64,000 nt of DNA from [Leptolyngbya] sp. JSC-1 (GTDB lineage: Bacteria; Cyanobacteriota; Cyanobacteriia; Elainellales; Elainellaceae). Of this stretch, positions 32,487 through 41,444 are shown piece after piece. The stretch covers positions 1,035,114-1,099,113 of the forward strand of contig KL662192.1 in assembly GCA_000733415.1 (NCBI GenBank), given 5' to 3'. The position numbers and the translations under genes are program-made. The notes below the pieces were generated by a model. The model saw nothing but the letters and a program-made list of their open reading frames with translations, did not search any database and was not told where the DNA came from. Position 1 is the stretch's first letter. Each line of letters starts with the position of its first letter.

Positions 32487-33773
32487 GTGCGCCAAATCTT
32501 GATTCAGGTGCCTAGGGGCTGTGGGCAAAGGGTTCTAGAGCTTGTTGAAGCCCATGACGGGCTGAATGTGGCCTGTTTAAGCGCCAATGGATTGGACGGT
32601 CGCCAGGATCTGGTTATTGTTCACATTTCCAACCGTCAGGTAGAAGCTTTATTGAAAGAGCTAGAATCAGTTCCTGAGCTGCATTTGACGCTGCTACCCC
32701 GTGGTGTAATTGTCCTGCGGCCACCTGCGGCCAAATTACCAGAGCAGATTAGAAATGTTGAAGCGCGTAGCCCAATCGAGATTTTTATCGACGGTTTGCA
32801 GAGCGTTGGCTCTTGGAAGGGTTTCTTAGGATACGCAATTACAGCGGGCATTGTTGTTTGGATCGGGTTGTTCACGAATACGAGCTACCTCTTAGTAGCA
32901 GCGATGCTATTGGCTCCCTTTGCTGGCCCAGCTATGAATGTGGCTATTGCAACAGCGCGGGGGGATCAACCATTACTGAAGCAAAGCCTTTGGCGCTATT
33001 TAGTGGCCTTAGCTGTGACTATTTTGGTTGCTGCTTTACTGAGTTTAGTCCTCCAGCAACAAATTCCAACCAGTTTAATGGTAGAGCGGAGCCAGATTTC
33101 GACTGTCGCAGTCTTGTTACCTCTGGCGGCAGGAACGGCAGGAGCCTTAAATTTGGCCCAATCGGAACGAAATAGCTTGGTTTCGGGAGCGGCAGTTGGC
33201 ATGTTGGTAGCGGCTTCTCTGGCTCCACCGGCTGGCATTGTTGGCATGGCAGCGGTCATCGGACGATGGGATATGGTGGTAAATGGTTTGTTTCTCCTCT
33301 TGCTGCAACTGGTGGGAATTAATCTTTCGGCGGCCCTTGTGTTTCGCGCCTATGGTGTATCGGCTCAGGGCGCTCGCTATCAGCGGGGCAAACGTTGGGT
33401 GTTTCCTGCGGTGCTTGCGGGTACTGTAGTGATTCTGCTGGGACTGTTGAGCTGGCAGTTTGCTGATTCTCCCAATCTTCAGCACTCTAGCCGCGCTCAG
33501 CGGGCAAATGCAGAAATCCAGCAGGTGGTGGAGCAAAGCGATTGGGTCGAACTGGTTGAAGCTAATCTGCGGTTTACTCGTTCCAATATCCAGGGACAAA
33601 ATACGCTGTTGGGCACCATCTATGTGCAGCGACGGGCCGGGGTTAATCTGTCTGATGCCGATATTCGCAATCGGTTGACGCAGGATATCCAAACTCGCTT
33701 ACTGGAGCAAGGCTTTGAGGTTACGCCACTGATGGATGTGACGGTCTTGAGTCCACCGAAGGATAAATCCTAG
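32487..33773 (+). CDS. DUF389 / TIGR00341 family membrane protein
   Basis: A 428-residue protein starting with GTG (MRQILIQVPRG). An N-terminal ~100-residue soluble ferredoxin-like domain is followed by a block of hydrophobic segments containing TSYLLVAAMLLAPFAGPAMN and AGTAGALNLAQSERNSLVSG, then AASLAPPAGIVGMA. These are the defining motifs of DUF389 proteins, integral membrane proteins of unknown activity. The C-terminal ~90 residues are again soluble. It is next to, and convergent with, a group of membrane-protein genes. Confidence 0.85.
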   Translation: MRQILIQVPRGCGQRVLELVEAHDGLNVACLSANGLDGRQDLVIVHISNRQVEALLKELESVPELHLTLLPRGVIVLRPPAAKLPEQIRNVEARSPIEIFIDGLQSVGSWKGFLGYAITAGIVVWIGLFTNTSYLLVAAMLLAPFAGPAMNVAIATARGDQPLLKQSLWRYLVALAVTILVAALLSLVLQQQIPTSLMVERSQISTVAVLLPLAAGTAGALNLAQSERNSLVSGAAVGMLVAASLAPPAGIVGMAAVIGRWDMVVNGLFLLLLQLVGINLSAALVFRAYGVSAQGARYQRGKRWVFPAVLAGTVVILLGLLSWQFADSPNLQHSSRAQRANAEIQQVVEQSDWVELVEANLRFTRSNIQGQNTLLGTIYVQRRAGVNLSDADIRNRLTQDIQTRLLEQGFEVTPLMDVTVLSPPKDKS

Positions 33774-33794
33774 AATAAGCTGTGGGATAAACTT

Positions 33795-33845
33795 TTGGAT
33801 AAATTGTGGGATAAATTGTGGGATAAATTGTGGGATAAATTCTAG
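33795..33845. repeat. 12-bp tandem repeat (GGGATAAATTGT)
   Basis: About four copies directly downstream of the DUF389 gene, in the 103-nt gap before the convergent HPP gene. Confidence 0.85.
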
Positions 33846-33876
33846 AATAAACTGCGTTGTTGGGACTAAGTTGAAC

Positions 33877-34398
33877 CTAATGAGTTGGGTGATAGCGAGC
33901 CAGTATCCATAAGGCAATTCGCTCTAGTATGACCAACATAGCTGTGATTCCTACTGCCAGACTGAATAACACCAGGTTACTTTCGTTCCCAGCCCGTAGA
34001 GCAAAACTCAGGGATGTGGCCACGGCGGGTGGATGGACGGCATCGAGTAAAATCATCAGCACAATTGTGATTACCATCGCAGTTCCAGCCGCGACATATC
34101 CACCGCCAAATATCAAATAGGTGAAAAATCCAATGGTGGCGGCCATTAGTTGTGATGTAATTAGGGTGCGAATCGAATTGGTACCATGCTGCGGATCGAG
34201 ATAAATCAGAAACGCACTCGATGCTAGCGAAGCAAACAGCAGCCGTTGCCGACTTAACACTTCTACCAGCGCCAAGACAACCAGAATAATCAGGGTAGGA
34301 GCGAGAGCCAGCATAAACTCACCCTTGAGGTTTAGACGGCGTCGCAGTGAGCGGTTGGCTCCCTTGATCGGTTTGAGGCTTGAGCGGTCATGAGTCAT
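33877..34398 (-). CDS. HPP-family integral membrane protein
   Basis: A 173-residue membrane protein with four hydrophobic segments and the family signature DAVHPPAVATSLSFAL (His-Pro-Pro). HPP proteins have been linked to nitrite transport in cyanobacteria and plastids. N-terminus is basic and cytoplasmic-like (SLRRRLNLKGEF). It starts 37 nt after the end of the DUF2254 gene, same strand, so probably one transcript with DUF2254 and MscS. Confidence 0.85.
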   Translation of the reverse strand: MTHDRSSLKPIKGANRSLRRRLNLKGEFMLALAPTLIILVVLALVEVLSRQRLLFASLASSAFLIYLDPQHGTNSIRTLITSQLMAATIGFFTYLIFGGGYVAAGTAMVITIVLMILLDAVHPPAVATSLSFALRAGNESNLVLFSLAVGITAMLVILERIALWILARYHPTH

Positions 34399-34435
34399 CG
34401 GCTTGGAGGTGTGGTACTGAAGGATGGTTGCGGGT

Positions 34436-35770
34436 TCATCGAGTTTCGCTGTTCTTCAGCGCCTTAATTATCCGCAAATAGCGTTCTTCCACGTCGTTGC
34501 GGTCTTGGGCTTCAGGAAGCCCTTCGCGGCTGCCTTGGTAAATCATCTCAGCGTGACGGTGCAGCGCAACTCGGTCATCAGGACGATGGGTAAACGCGAC
34601 AATGGTTGAGATGGCTTCTAATAGTCGGATCGTCACCGCAGCATCCGAGCGACTGTACTGTCGGATTTGATTGAAGGCAGCATCCACGAGTTGGCCAAAG
34701 GAAATGGGTTCAACGATTACCCGCAGTTGACCCTCCCGATCAAATCGGTAAGGAGATGGGATATCGCGTTGGGCTAACTGGCATAACCCATCTGTGAGTC
34801 GATCGATGCATCGAACTGCTGTAAACGGATCATTAATTCCAGGAGAAATGGCACGCAGGGCAATCTCAACCAATTGATCAATAGGGAATTCTACATCCTG
34901 TTGCTCGGTTCGTTCCTGTCCTAGGATCAATGCATTATTAATTAAATCAAACAGTTGAGGCTTGACCCGTTCACCGGGATACACCAGGGCCAGTTCACAG
35001 CCTTTCACCATAAACTTGCCGGGACGAAACTTGATTTGTAAAAGCAGATTGTGTTGACAGGCGATTTTCATCAACGTTTCGTTATCGATGGCTTGCAAAT
35101 AGCCGCTGTGTTTCGCTGGAATTGAGCAGGCCGCTGTTTCAAAGTCTGGAGGGATCTGCTTTAACCATGCTGTAGGCTCTGGTGCATTGTGGCCCAGCTT
35201 TTCTGGGAACAGTCGATCGATTGTGGCGGTCAAATCCTGACTAACTTCTGTAATCACATGGGAGGCTTGAATGATTGTAGAGGCATGGTGAATGAAGTAA
35301 ATCAATACACCGATGCTAACAATTGCTAAAACAATTCCCACTGTTACCGAGAGCTGCGGCACAAAGAAATCAAAATCTTCTCCTCGAATTGTTCGCAGCA
35401 CTAGCAAACAGTAAATAAACGTAGAAATAAACGTGCCGAGGACAAATTGATTACCGGTATCTTGCATAAAGTTGCGCAACAGCCGTGGACCAAAATTGGA
35501 TGATGCAAGCTGTAACGCCACGATGGTAATTGAAAAGGCTGTAGCCGCGACTGTCATCATTGAGCCTGCAATGGCGGAAAGCAGAGCGCGTGCTCCCTCT
35601 GGCCCGCCGGTATAGAGCCAGTTCCATTCATCAAAGTTGACCTGCTTTGTGCCGTCTAGGGTTAGAAGGAGCAAGGCCAAGCCGATTGCAGCCGCTACCA
35701 TCACAGACGGTAAAAACCAGTAGCTGGCATGAAGCGAATCCCAAAGTTTGCTCAGCTTGGTATGATTCAT
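34436..35770 (-). CDS. DUF2254 family membrane protein
   Basis: A 444-residue protein with a hydrophobic N-terminal half (about four segments, up to residue 170) and a soluble C-terminal half. GGPEGARALLSAIAGSMMTV, TAFSITIVALQLASSNFGPR and the later GINDPFTAVRCIDRLTDGL are the conserved blocks of DUF2254, an uncharacterised bacterial membrane family. Its start overlaps the end of the upstream mechanosensitive channel gene by 4 nt, so the two are translationally coupled. Confidence 0.85.
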   Translation of the reverse strand: MNHTKLSKLWDSLHASYWFLPSVMVAAAIGLALLLLTLDGTKQVNFDEWNWLYTGGPEGARALLSAIAGSMMTVAATAFSITIVALQLASSNFGPRLLRNFMQDTGNQFVLGTFISTFIYCLLVLRTIRGEDFDFFVPQLSVTVGIVLAIVSIGVLIYFIHHASTIIQASHVITEVSQDLTATIDRLFPEKLGHNAPEPTAWLKQIPPDFETAACSIPAKHSGYLQAIDNETLMKIACQHNLLLQIKFRPGKFMVKGCELALVYPGERVKPQLFDLINNALILGQERTEQQDVEFPIDQLVEIALRAISPGINDPFTAVRCIDRLTDGLCQLAQRDIPSPYRFDREGQLRVIVEPISFGQLVDAAFNQIRQYSRSDAAVTIRLLEAISTIVAFTHRPDDRVALHRHAEMIYQGSREGLPEAQDRNDVEERYLRIIKALKNSETR

Positions 35771-36777
35771 CCCGGCTCCTCGGTAGCCTGAACTTGCTGA
35801 TCTCGGCTACCATTTTGTTGATTTTGTTCAGCAAGCTGGCGAAGTGCATTAGCAATACTGCGAGGTCGGGGGACGTTACCTGGACTAGCAGGCCATCCTT
35901 CTCGTTGTTGGGCGCGGTTGCCGTCGGTTTCCTCGGTTTGGTCGTGAAACAGAATCTGTTGAGTCGGAAAGGGCAGATCGATACCGTTGGCGGTTAGTGT
36001 ATTCTTGATTGCCGTCAACACCTGATCTTGCATATCTAAGGCATCTATGCGACGAGGCGGCTCAATCCACCAGCGGGCGCGAATGTTGACCGTGCTTTCT
36101 GCCAAGCCCACTACCAGCACATCAGGAGATGGTTCGCTTAAAACACTATCTACGCTGGCAATCGCTTCTAAAATCAGCCGCTTTGCTGTTTCAATGTCGT
36201 CACTGTAACCAATGCCAACATCATATTCGAGGCGACGTCGCTCAAAGGCCGTATTGACCGTAACCGAGTTGGTAAATAGTTCAGAATTGGGAATAACAAT
36301 TCGCCGACCGTCGTAGGTTCGGATCATCGTTGCTCGAGTTTGAATATTTTCTACCGTGCCTTCAAACTCCTTGAATACGATCTGATCATCAATTTGAAAC
36401 GGCTCAGTTAATAAAATTAGAATTCCGGCTAGAAAGTTTTGCAGAATATCGCGAAATGCAAAGCCAATTGCAACTCCACTAATTCCCAGAAGCTGCACTA
36501 GATCGCCTGCTGTCAGCGAGGGAATCACAATTGAAAGCGCCACAAACAACCCAATCAAAACAATGCTTCCCTGCGCCAAGCGTCCTAGCACAAGCCCTAG
36601 GTTACGAGCATAGCGATGTTGTCGCGTTAGGCGTTTTACAAGCTGACGAATGGCTCTAGCTATGATAAAGAAAAGGCCAAATACAATTACAGCCAGCACA
36701 ATGTTGGGCAGCAAGGCAATAAACCCCTGAAGCATGACCTGCACCCGGTCCCAAGCAGTTATCAGTTCTCTATCCAT
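35767..36777 (-). CDS. Small-conductance mechanosensitive channel, MscS family
   Basis: About 336 residues from ATG 36777 (MDRELITAWDRV); a TTG at 36819 is in frame but poorer. Three membrane segments are followed by the pore-lining helix and beta domain: LGISGVAIGFAFRDILQNFL, then FKEFEGTVENIQTRATMIRT and RIVIPNSELFTNSV, all typical of MscS. The C-terminus after the alpha/beta vestibule (TANGIDLPFPTQQI) carries an extra polar tail of about 60 residues. It protects against osmotic downshock. First gene of the MscS-DUF2254-HPP set. Confidence 0.9.
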   Translation of the reverse strand: MDRELITAWDRVQVMLQGFIALLPNIVLAVIVFGLFFIIARAIRQLVKRLTRQHRYARNLGLVLGRLAQGSIVLIGLFVALSIVIPSLTAGDLVQLLGISGVAIGFAFRDILQNFLAGILILLTEPFQIDDQIVFKEFEGTVENIQTRATMIRTYDGRRIVIPNSELFTNSVTVNTAFERRRLEYDVGIGYSDDIETAKRLILEAIASVDSVLSEPSPDVLVVGLAESTVNIRARWWIEPPRRIDALDMQDQVLTAIKNTLTANGIDLPFPTQQILFHDQTEETDGNRAQQREGWPASPGNVPRPRSIANALRQLAEQNQQNGSRDQQVQATEEPG

Positions 36778-37128
36778 GCGGGTTGTGTGCGCATCCGTCC
36801 TGGCTAAGGATAGTCGCAAACTACCCTTGACTGCCTCTATCTTAGGGCTGTAAATCCGTGTTCCAAAAGACAGGTTTTGATTGAATTTATCTTGACTATC
36901 TGTGTTTCCCGATTAGTCATTTTCTAATCACATTTGGCTTTCAAACTAGGAAATAGCTAAATAGCACAGTAACTAGCAGACATAGCTATCCACTGTTTGA
37001 TTGTGGGTCATGACTGATTCGTCATCTACCTGAAATAACTAAGAGAAGAGAATGTTTTAAATGGCATTTGATACTGGCACTTGGTAATGAGTGTTCAGTA
37101 CTTGCACCTATTTGTATCTACTTTCACA

Positions 37129-37240
37129 TACAGCGTTTTTCACTCATGTGAGGTATAGGGGGTGGGGAGCAAAGCCCCCACACAGGGGCACTGCCCCTGT
37201 ACCCTGTTTTTCGTACTTCACTAGCCTGAAAAAGGCTGTA
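37129..37240 (+). repeat. TA-flanked MITE, family B, copy 3
   Basis: A 112-bp copy with ends TACAGCGTTTTTCA and TGAAAAAGGCTGTA. It lies in the 668-nt gap between the MscS gene (start 36777) and the 199-aa outer-membrane-type protein. The part 36778-37128 shows nothing recognisable. Confidence 0.9.
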
Positions 37241-37317
37241 TCAAAGTCGCATCCATGAATTTGCATCTGTTTGCATCTGTAAGAAGCTGTTCGAAAAGGA
37301 TTTTGTCTCTGAATCTG

Positions 37318-37425
37318 CCCCCTTTTCGGGGATGCCCGCAGGGCTATAATCTCCCATTCTGGGGACTTTGAACAGCGATGGTTTGGGAAAGTCCCACTAT
37401 TGGCGGATTTAAGGGGCTTTTTAAG
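37318..37425. repeat. Partial C/G-rich dispersed repeat
   Basis: The left ~35 bp (CCCCCTTTTCGGGGATGCCC, GCAGGGCTATAATCTCCC) match the dispersed repeat at 29848; the right part (AGTCCCACTATTGGCGGATT) resembles the interior of the 142-bp element. Probably a degenerate composite. Confidence 0.55.
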
Positions 37426-37445
37426 CAGTTGATTAGGAGGAACCC

Positions 37446-38045
37446 ATGCGTATCAAACTTTGTCAACCCCTTGTAATTCTGCTCAGCTCCACCACGCTCT
37501 CCGTTTTATTTGGAGCTTTACTTGGAGTAACGGCGGTACAAGCAGCGCCAGAATCTAGTTTGAATGATACTCCTGTATCTACCTCGGCTCGAGATCTAGA
37601 TAATATCCAGGTTTCGCAAGCCGTTACACCTGGGCGGGCTACCCGGTCTGGTCCTAGCTATGTGGGTGTGGGCGGTAATCTTGGTTTTGGAGGGGACACG
37701 GCCCTCGGCGAAACGAATTTCACTATCTTCAGCAAAATAGGACTAACGCGCAACTTCTCGGCCCGTCCCAGTGTTGTGGTCGGAAGCGATCCTACGATTT
37801 TGCTGCCACTAACGGCTGACCTGCCAATTGGTGCAATCGCTGAAGACATCGATTTTGCTGTTGCGCCCTTTGTCGGCGGCGGCTTAGCGATCTCCACCGG
37901 CAGCGACAGCTTAGCTAGACCCTTGATCACAGGTGGAGTTGACATACCCGTCGCCGACCGCGTTACCGTTGTAGCCCAAGGCAACGTTGCCTTTTTCCGA
38001 GATACTGAAGGCAGCGTGATTATAGGGATTGGATACAACTTCTGA
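37446..38045 (+). CDS. Secreted outer-membrane-type beta-barrel protein
   Basis: A 199-residue exported protein. A clear signal peptide (hydrophobic core VILLSSTTLSVLFGALLG, cleavage near VQAAPE) is followed by a short linker and about eight alternating strands rich in Gly, Ala and aromatic residues (YVGVGGNLGFGG, TIFSKIGLTRNFSARPSVVVG). The last residue is Phe after GIGYN, the usual outer-membrane C-terminal signature. Excellent Shine-Dalgarno (TAGGAGGAA, 5 nt before ATG). A terminator hairpin follows at 38054-38083. Function unknown. Confidence 0.75.
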   Translation: MRIKLCQPLVILLSSTTLSVLFGALLGVTAVQAAPESSLNDTPVSTSARDLDNIQVSQAVTPGRATRSGPSYVGVGGNLGFGGDTALGETNFTIFSKIGLTRNFSARPSVVVGSDPTILLPLTADLPIGAIAEDIDFAVAPFVGGGLAISTGSDSLARPLITGGVDIPVADRVTVVAQGNVAFFRDTEGSVIIGIGYNF

Positions 38046-38053
38046 TCTAAGGA

Positions 38054-38083
38054 GCCAGAAGTCAAAAAAATCCGACTTCTGGC
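38054..38083 (+). terminator. Rho-independent-like terminator
   Basis: GCCAGAAGTC (38054-38063) and GACTTCTGGC (38074-38083) form a perfect 10-bp stem with a 10-nt loop, followed by TTCCATTTTC. It begins 9 nt after the stop codon of the 37446-38045 gene. Confidence 0.75.
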
Positions 38084-38129
38084 TTCCATTTTCACAGCAA
38101 GATGGCTAAAGATGACTAAATAGCTGAAT

Positions 38130-38309
38130 TTAGGGCGAGGTGGTTGGACTGGGTGTGGGGCTGTCAGCGGGTGCTACGGGGCTGGTCTCTGGAGCCACGG
38201 TTGGACTAGTATCAGTTCCGCCGGTTCCGCCCGTTCCAGCGGGTTCACAAGCACCTAGAAAAACCGAGACTCCTACCAACGAAGCCAATGCTATAACGAT
38301 TTTGCTCAT
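38130..38309 (-). CDS. Small lipoprotein, 59 aa
   Basis: ATG 38309 with GAGGAG 5 nt upstream. MSKIVIALASLVGVSVFLGAC is a lipoprotein signal with lipobox LGAC (Cys21), so the protein is lipid-anchored. The mature 39 residues are a Gly/Thr then Pro/Ser/Thr-rich tail (APETSPVAP, DSPTPSPTTSP) with no domain. It is convergent with the beta-barrel gene. Function unknown. Confidence 0.7.
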   Translation of the reverse strand: MSKIVIALASLVGVSVFLGACEPAGTGGTGGTDTSPTVAPETSPVAPADSPTPSPTTSP

Positions 38310-38466
38310 AACTCCTCGCTTGGATTGAATGAGATGCCATCCCAACCGCATCAAAGCGGCAAGCTAGTCTGGGAAGACGATTTTCGCTTGAGCTATTGTG
38401 GAAGCTGTCTGTGTTGGTCGCCTCTACCCAATGACATAGATTTTTGGGGTGGAGGCTTGTTGGCTC

Positions 38467-39039
38467 CTACACGTTTAGCCCTAGCCAGAGTATTGCTGAG
38501 TGATTTTTGTTACGCACTCTGCACCATTCGTTCGGCTTTGCCGTCTCGTAGAGAATCGCCCTTCCTGTACAACATATAATCGCGCGATCGGGTTTTACAG
38601 AAATGGTTTCGCTGGGTAGGGTAGACGGCTGCTTTTGCATAAGGTAATTTTGCGTTTTTTCTTGAGAGAAACGCTCTTTACGCAAAGCATTACTGCCAAT
38701 TGGTTTAACACCCAGACTAAGGACGTGACCTAATATCTCATAGGAAATAATAACCATTTGCTCAGGATTGTTCGGAATACAAGTTTCACCCATTGCGTGT
38801 TGCACAACTCGGCAAGGAGTTAAAGGCATTTCGGAAGGTGGCAGCTTGCTATGGTTAATCTTTGTGCTGTTACAAGCTGAGATAAGCATAGCAGTCAGGC
38901 TTACCACCCAAACCCATCGCCACCAAGCTTGCCATCGTGGGCACACTGTTTTTAGCACCAGTCTAATTCCCCCCTTCCTAAGGGGGGTAGGGGGGATCTC
39001 ATGCCTGACCACAATGCTTTTATCACCAGAAATTTTCAC
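38467..39039 (-). pseudogene. FecB-like siderophore-binding lipoprotein, truncated
   Basis: Residues 40-57 look like a lipoprotein signal (VVSLTAMLISAC). The following ~90 residues match the N-terminal lobe of FecB-type iron-siderophore ABC binding proteins (CRVVQHAMGETCIPNNPEQM, LGVKPIGSNALRKER, PDRAIIC). A full protein has about 300-340 residues; here the match stops and the frame ends soon after, so the second lobe is missing. The first ~30 residues (EIPPTPLRKGGIRLV) are read through a dispersed repeat and are not native; the true start is probably near the signal. No FecCD or TonB-receptor genes are nearby. Confidence 0.6.
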
Positions 39040-39359
39040 CTACCCTACAACTCAAAACTAGTTTCCAGAGCGAAACAACTTCGCCAGAATCCAACACCTG
39101 CTGAGCAAAAACTTTGGCAAGATTGTCTCAGAACATTTCCTTTTCGAGTCTTGTGACAAAGACCGATCATTTCATTGTGGATTTCTATTGTGCAGCGTTG
39201 AAATTGGTGATTGAGGTGGATGGAGACAATCATTTTACTGAGGATAGACAACAATACGATTGGGAGCAAACACAAATTTTAACGGGATATGGATTGACAG
39301 TGATCCGGTTTACGAATACAGGCAATGTATGCCTGCGCACACTCAACGGCCTACTCTAA
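39001..39359 (+). pseudogene. DUF559 (Vsr/endonuclease-like) gene, broken
   Basis: ATG 39001 opens LPYNSKLVSRAKQLRQNPTP followed by AEQKLWQDCLRTFPFRVL, the DUF559 N-terminus, and meets TGA at 39154-39156 where the family has Arg (CGA). The second half continues in another frame as DHFIVDFYC, IEVDGDNHFTE (catalytic-like D/E) and GLTVIRFTN, to 39359. A nonsense change plus a frameshift near 39160-39175 both lie between these parts, so this is decay and not a single read error. DUF559 proteins have the restriction-endonuclease-like fold and often travel with mobile DNA. Confidence 0.8.
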
Positions 39360-39484
39360 TCTTATAATCCATGGAGGTACCCGTAAATGCGCTTATTGTT
39401 TGTGTAGCGCGAATTGATTCCCCGGTATTTAGTCTAGTATTAACGCTAATATTCGCATTTCAGTACTCCGCGTCGTTCAACGAT

Positions 39485-41333
39485 TCACCGCATTCCCATT
39501 TGCACGCGCCACAGGCTGGCATAGATGCCCTGTCGCTCTAGCAAACGATCATGGGTGCCTTGTTCGACCAATTGACCTCGTTCCATCACATAAATCTGGT
39601 CAGCGTTGCGGATGGTTGATAGACGATGGGCGATGGCAATTGTGGTGCGGTTACGGGTAATTCGGTCGAGCGAGCGCTGGATGGCGGCCTCGGTTTCGTT
39701 ATCGACGGCAGAAGTGGCTTCATCCAGAATCAGAATTGGCGGATCTTTGAGAATGGCGCGAGCAATCGCTAAACGCTGGCGTTGACCACCGGATAACCGT
39801 TGGCCGCGTTCGCCCACAATCGTGTCGTAGCCGTGGGGCAACTGTTCAATGAATTCGTGCGCTTCGGCATTTTTGGCAGCCTCAATCGCGTCGGCTAGCG
39901 TGGCTTCAGGACTGCCGTAGGTAATATTTTCCAGCACCGAGCCGTGGAACAAAAACACATCCTGGCTCACCCAGCCGATGGCCCGCCGCAGATCGCGCAG
40001 TTGCAGGTCGCGTAACTCGATGCCGTCCAGCGTAATGCTGCCCGATTGAATGTCGTAGAGCCGCAGTAACAGCTTCACCAGCGTACTTTTGCCCGATCCG
40101 GTCGAACCGACGATCGCGGTGGTTTGTCCGGCGGGAATGTGGAGCGACAGGTTTTGGAGCACCGGCGGACGGTCGCGGTAGGCGAAGGTGACGTTTTGTA
40201 GGAGGATGTCGCCGGGGATGGGGGAGGGGGAGGGGGGGTGGTGGGGAGATGGGGAGGGGGAGGGTGCCGGAATGGATGGTAATCGGGGTGTCGAGCAGGT
40301 TCATGACGCGGTTGGTGGAGGCCATGGCGCGCTGGTATTGGTCTAGGGTTTCGCCGAGGCGAGTGAGGGGCCAGAGGAGGCGTTGGATCATCACTACCAA
40401 TGTGCTGTAGGTACCGACCGACATGGTGCCTTCGATTGCGGCAAAACCACCGTAGACTAACAGGGCAGTGAATCCGGTCAGGATGATCATCCGGATCAGA
40501 GGCACAAAGGCGGCGCTGAGGGCAATGGCGCGGCGGTTGCTCTGGCGATAGGCTGCGCTTTCTTGCCGCAAACGATGAATTTCGTAGTCTTCGGTGACAA
40601 AGCTTTTGATCGTGACAATTCCGCCTAGGTTATTTGACAGTCGGCTGTTGAGTAGACCCACCTTGTCGCGCACGTCCGCATAGCGAGGAGCCAGCCGTTT
40701 TTGGAAGGTCACCGATCCCCACAGAATCAATGGCATCGGCAACATCGCCATCCAGGCAACGCTGGGTGCAATCCAAAAGAACCCTGCCCCCACAGCCAAA
40801 ACCGTGACGACCACTTGAATCACTTCATTGGCTCCAAAGTCGAGAAATCGCTCCAGCTGATTGATATCGTCGTTCAGGATCGCCATCAGGCCACCCGTGC
40901 TGCGGGCTTCAAAATATTCCAGTTCCAGCTCTTGCAGGTGGGCATAGGCATCGAGCCGCAGGTTGTGCTGGATTTTTTGGGCCAGATTGCGCCAGAGGCG
41001 GGCATAGAGGTATTCAAACACTGACTCCAGCACCCAGATCACCACCGTCAGTCCAGCCAGCCCCAGAAACTGCGCCCGGACATCGAGGATGCCCAACTGG
41101 GCGATCAGCGAATCCTGCTGCTTCACAATCACATCCACCGCAATCCCGATCAGCACGGGTGGAGCCAGATCGAACAGCTTGTTGAGCACCGAGCAGAGGG
41201 TTGCCAGCCAAAACTGCCAGCGATAGGCTTTTCCGTATTGCAGCAACCGCAGCAATGGCTGAGACTGACGGGAATCAGGTTTTCCGGTTCTGAGCTTTAG
41301 CGAGTGGCGTGAGTTTGCAATAGCCAATTTCAA
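39485..41333 (-). pseudogene. ABC exporter (membrane + ATPase fusion), frameshifted in a linker
   Basis: A half-size ABC exporter of about 615 residues in two frames. The 41333 side encodes the six-helix membrane domain (YLYARLWRNLAQKIQHNLRL, EYFEARSTGGLMAILNDDIN) and runs to RVMNLLDTPI. The 39485 side encodes a complete ATPase: GDILLQNVTFAYRDRPPVL, Walker A VGSTGSGKST, signature LSGGQRQR, Walker B ILILDEAT and the H-loop AHRLS. The switch falls in a G/C mononucleotide-rich tract at 40205-40265, where one base gained or lost restores the frame. It may be a read error, a slippage polymorphism or true inactivation. Confidence 0.85.
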
Positions 41334-41444
41334 CGTTCCTTAATCCGACGGGCTGCGCCGCGACCAAAATTCCATCTCTTTATTGTGACGAACTTTGGCG
41401 ATTGTGACGAACGTTGAAGCTCTGCCGACGCATGAATCATTCGC

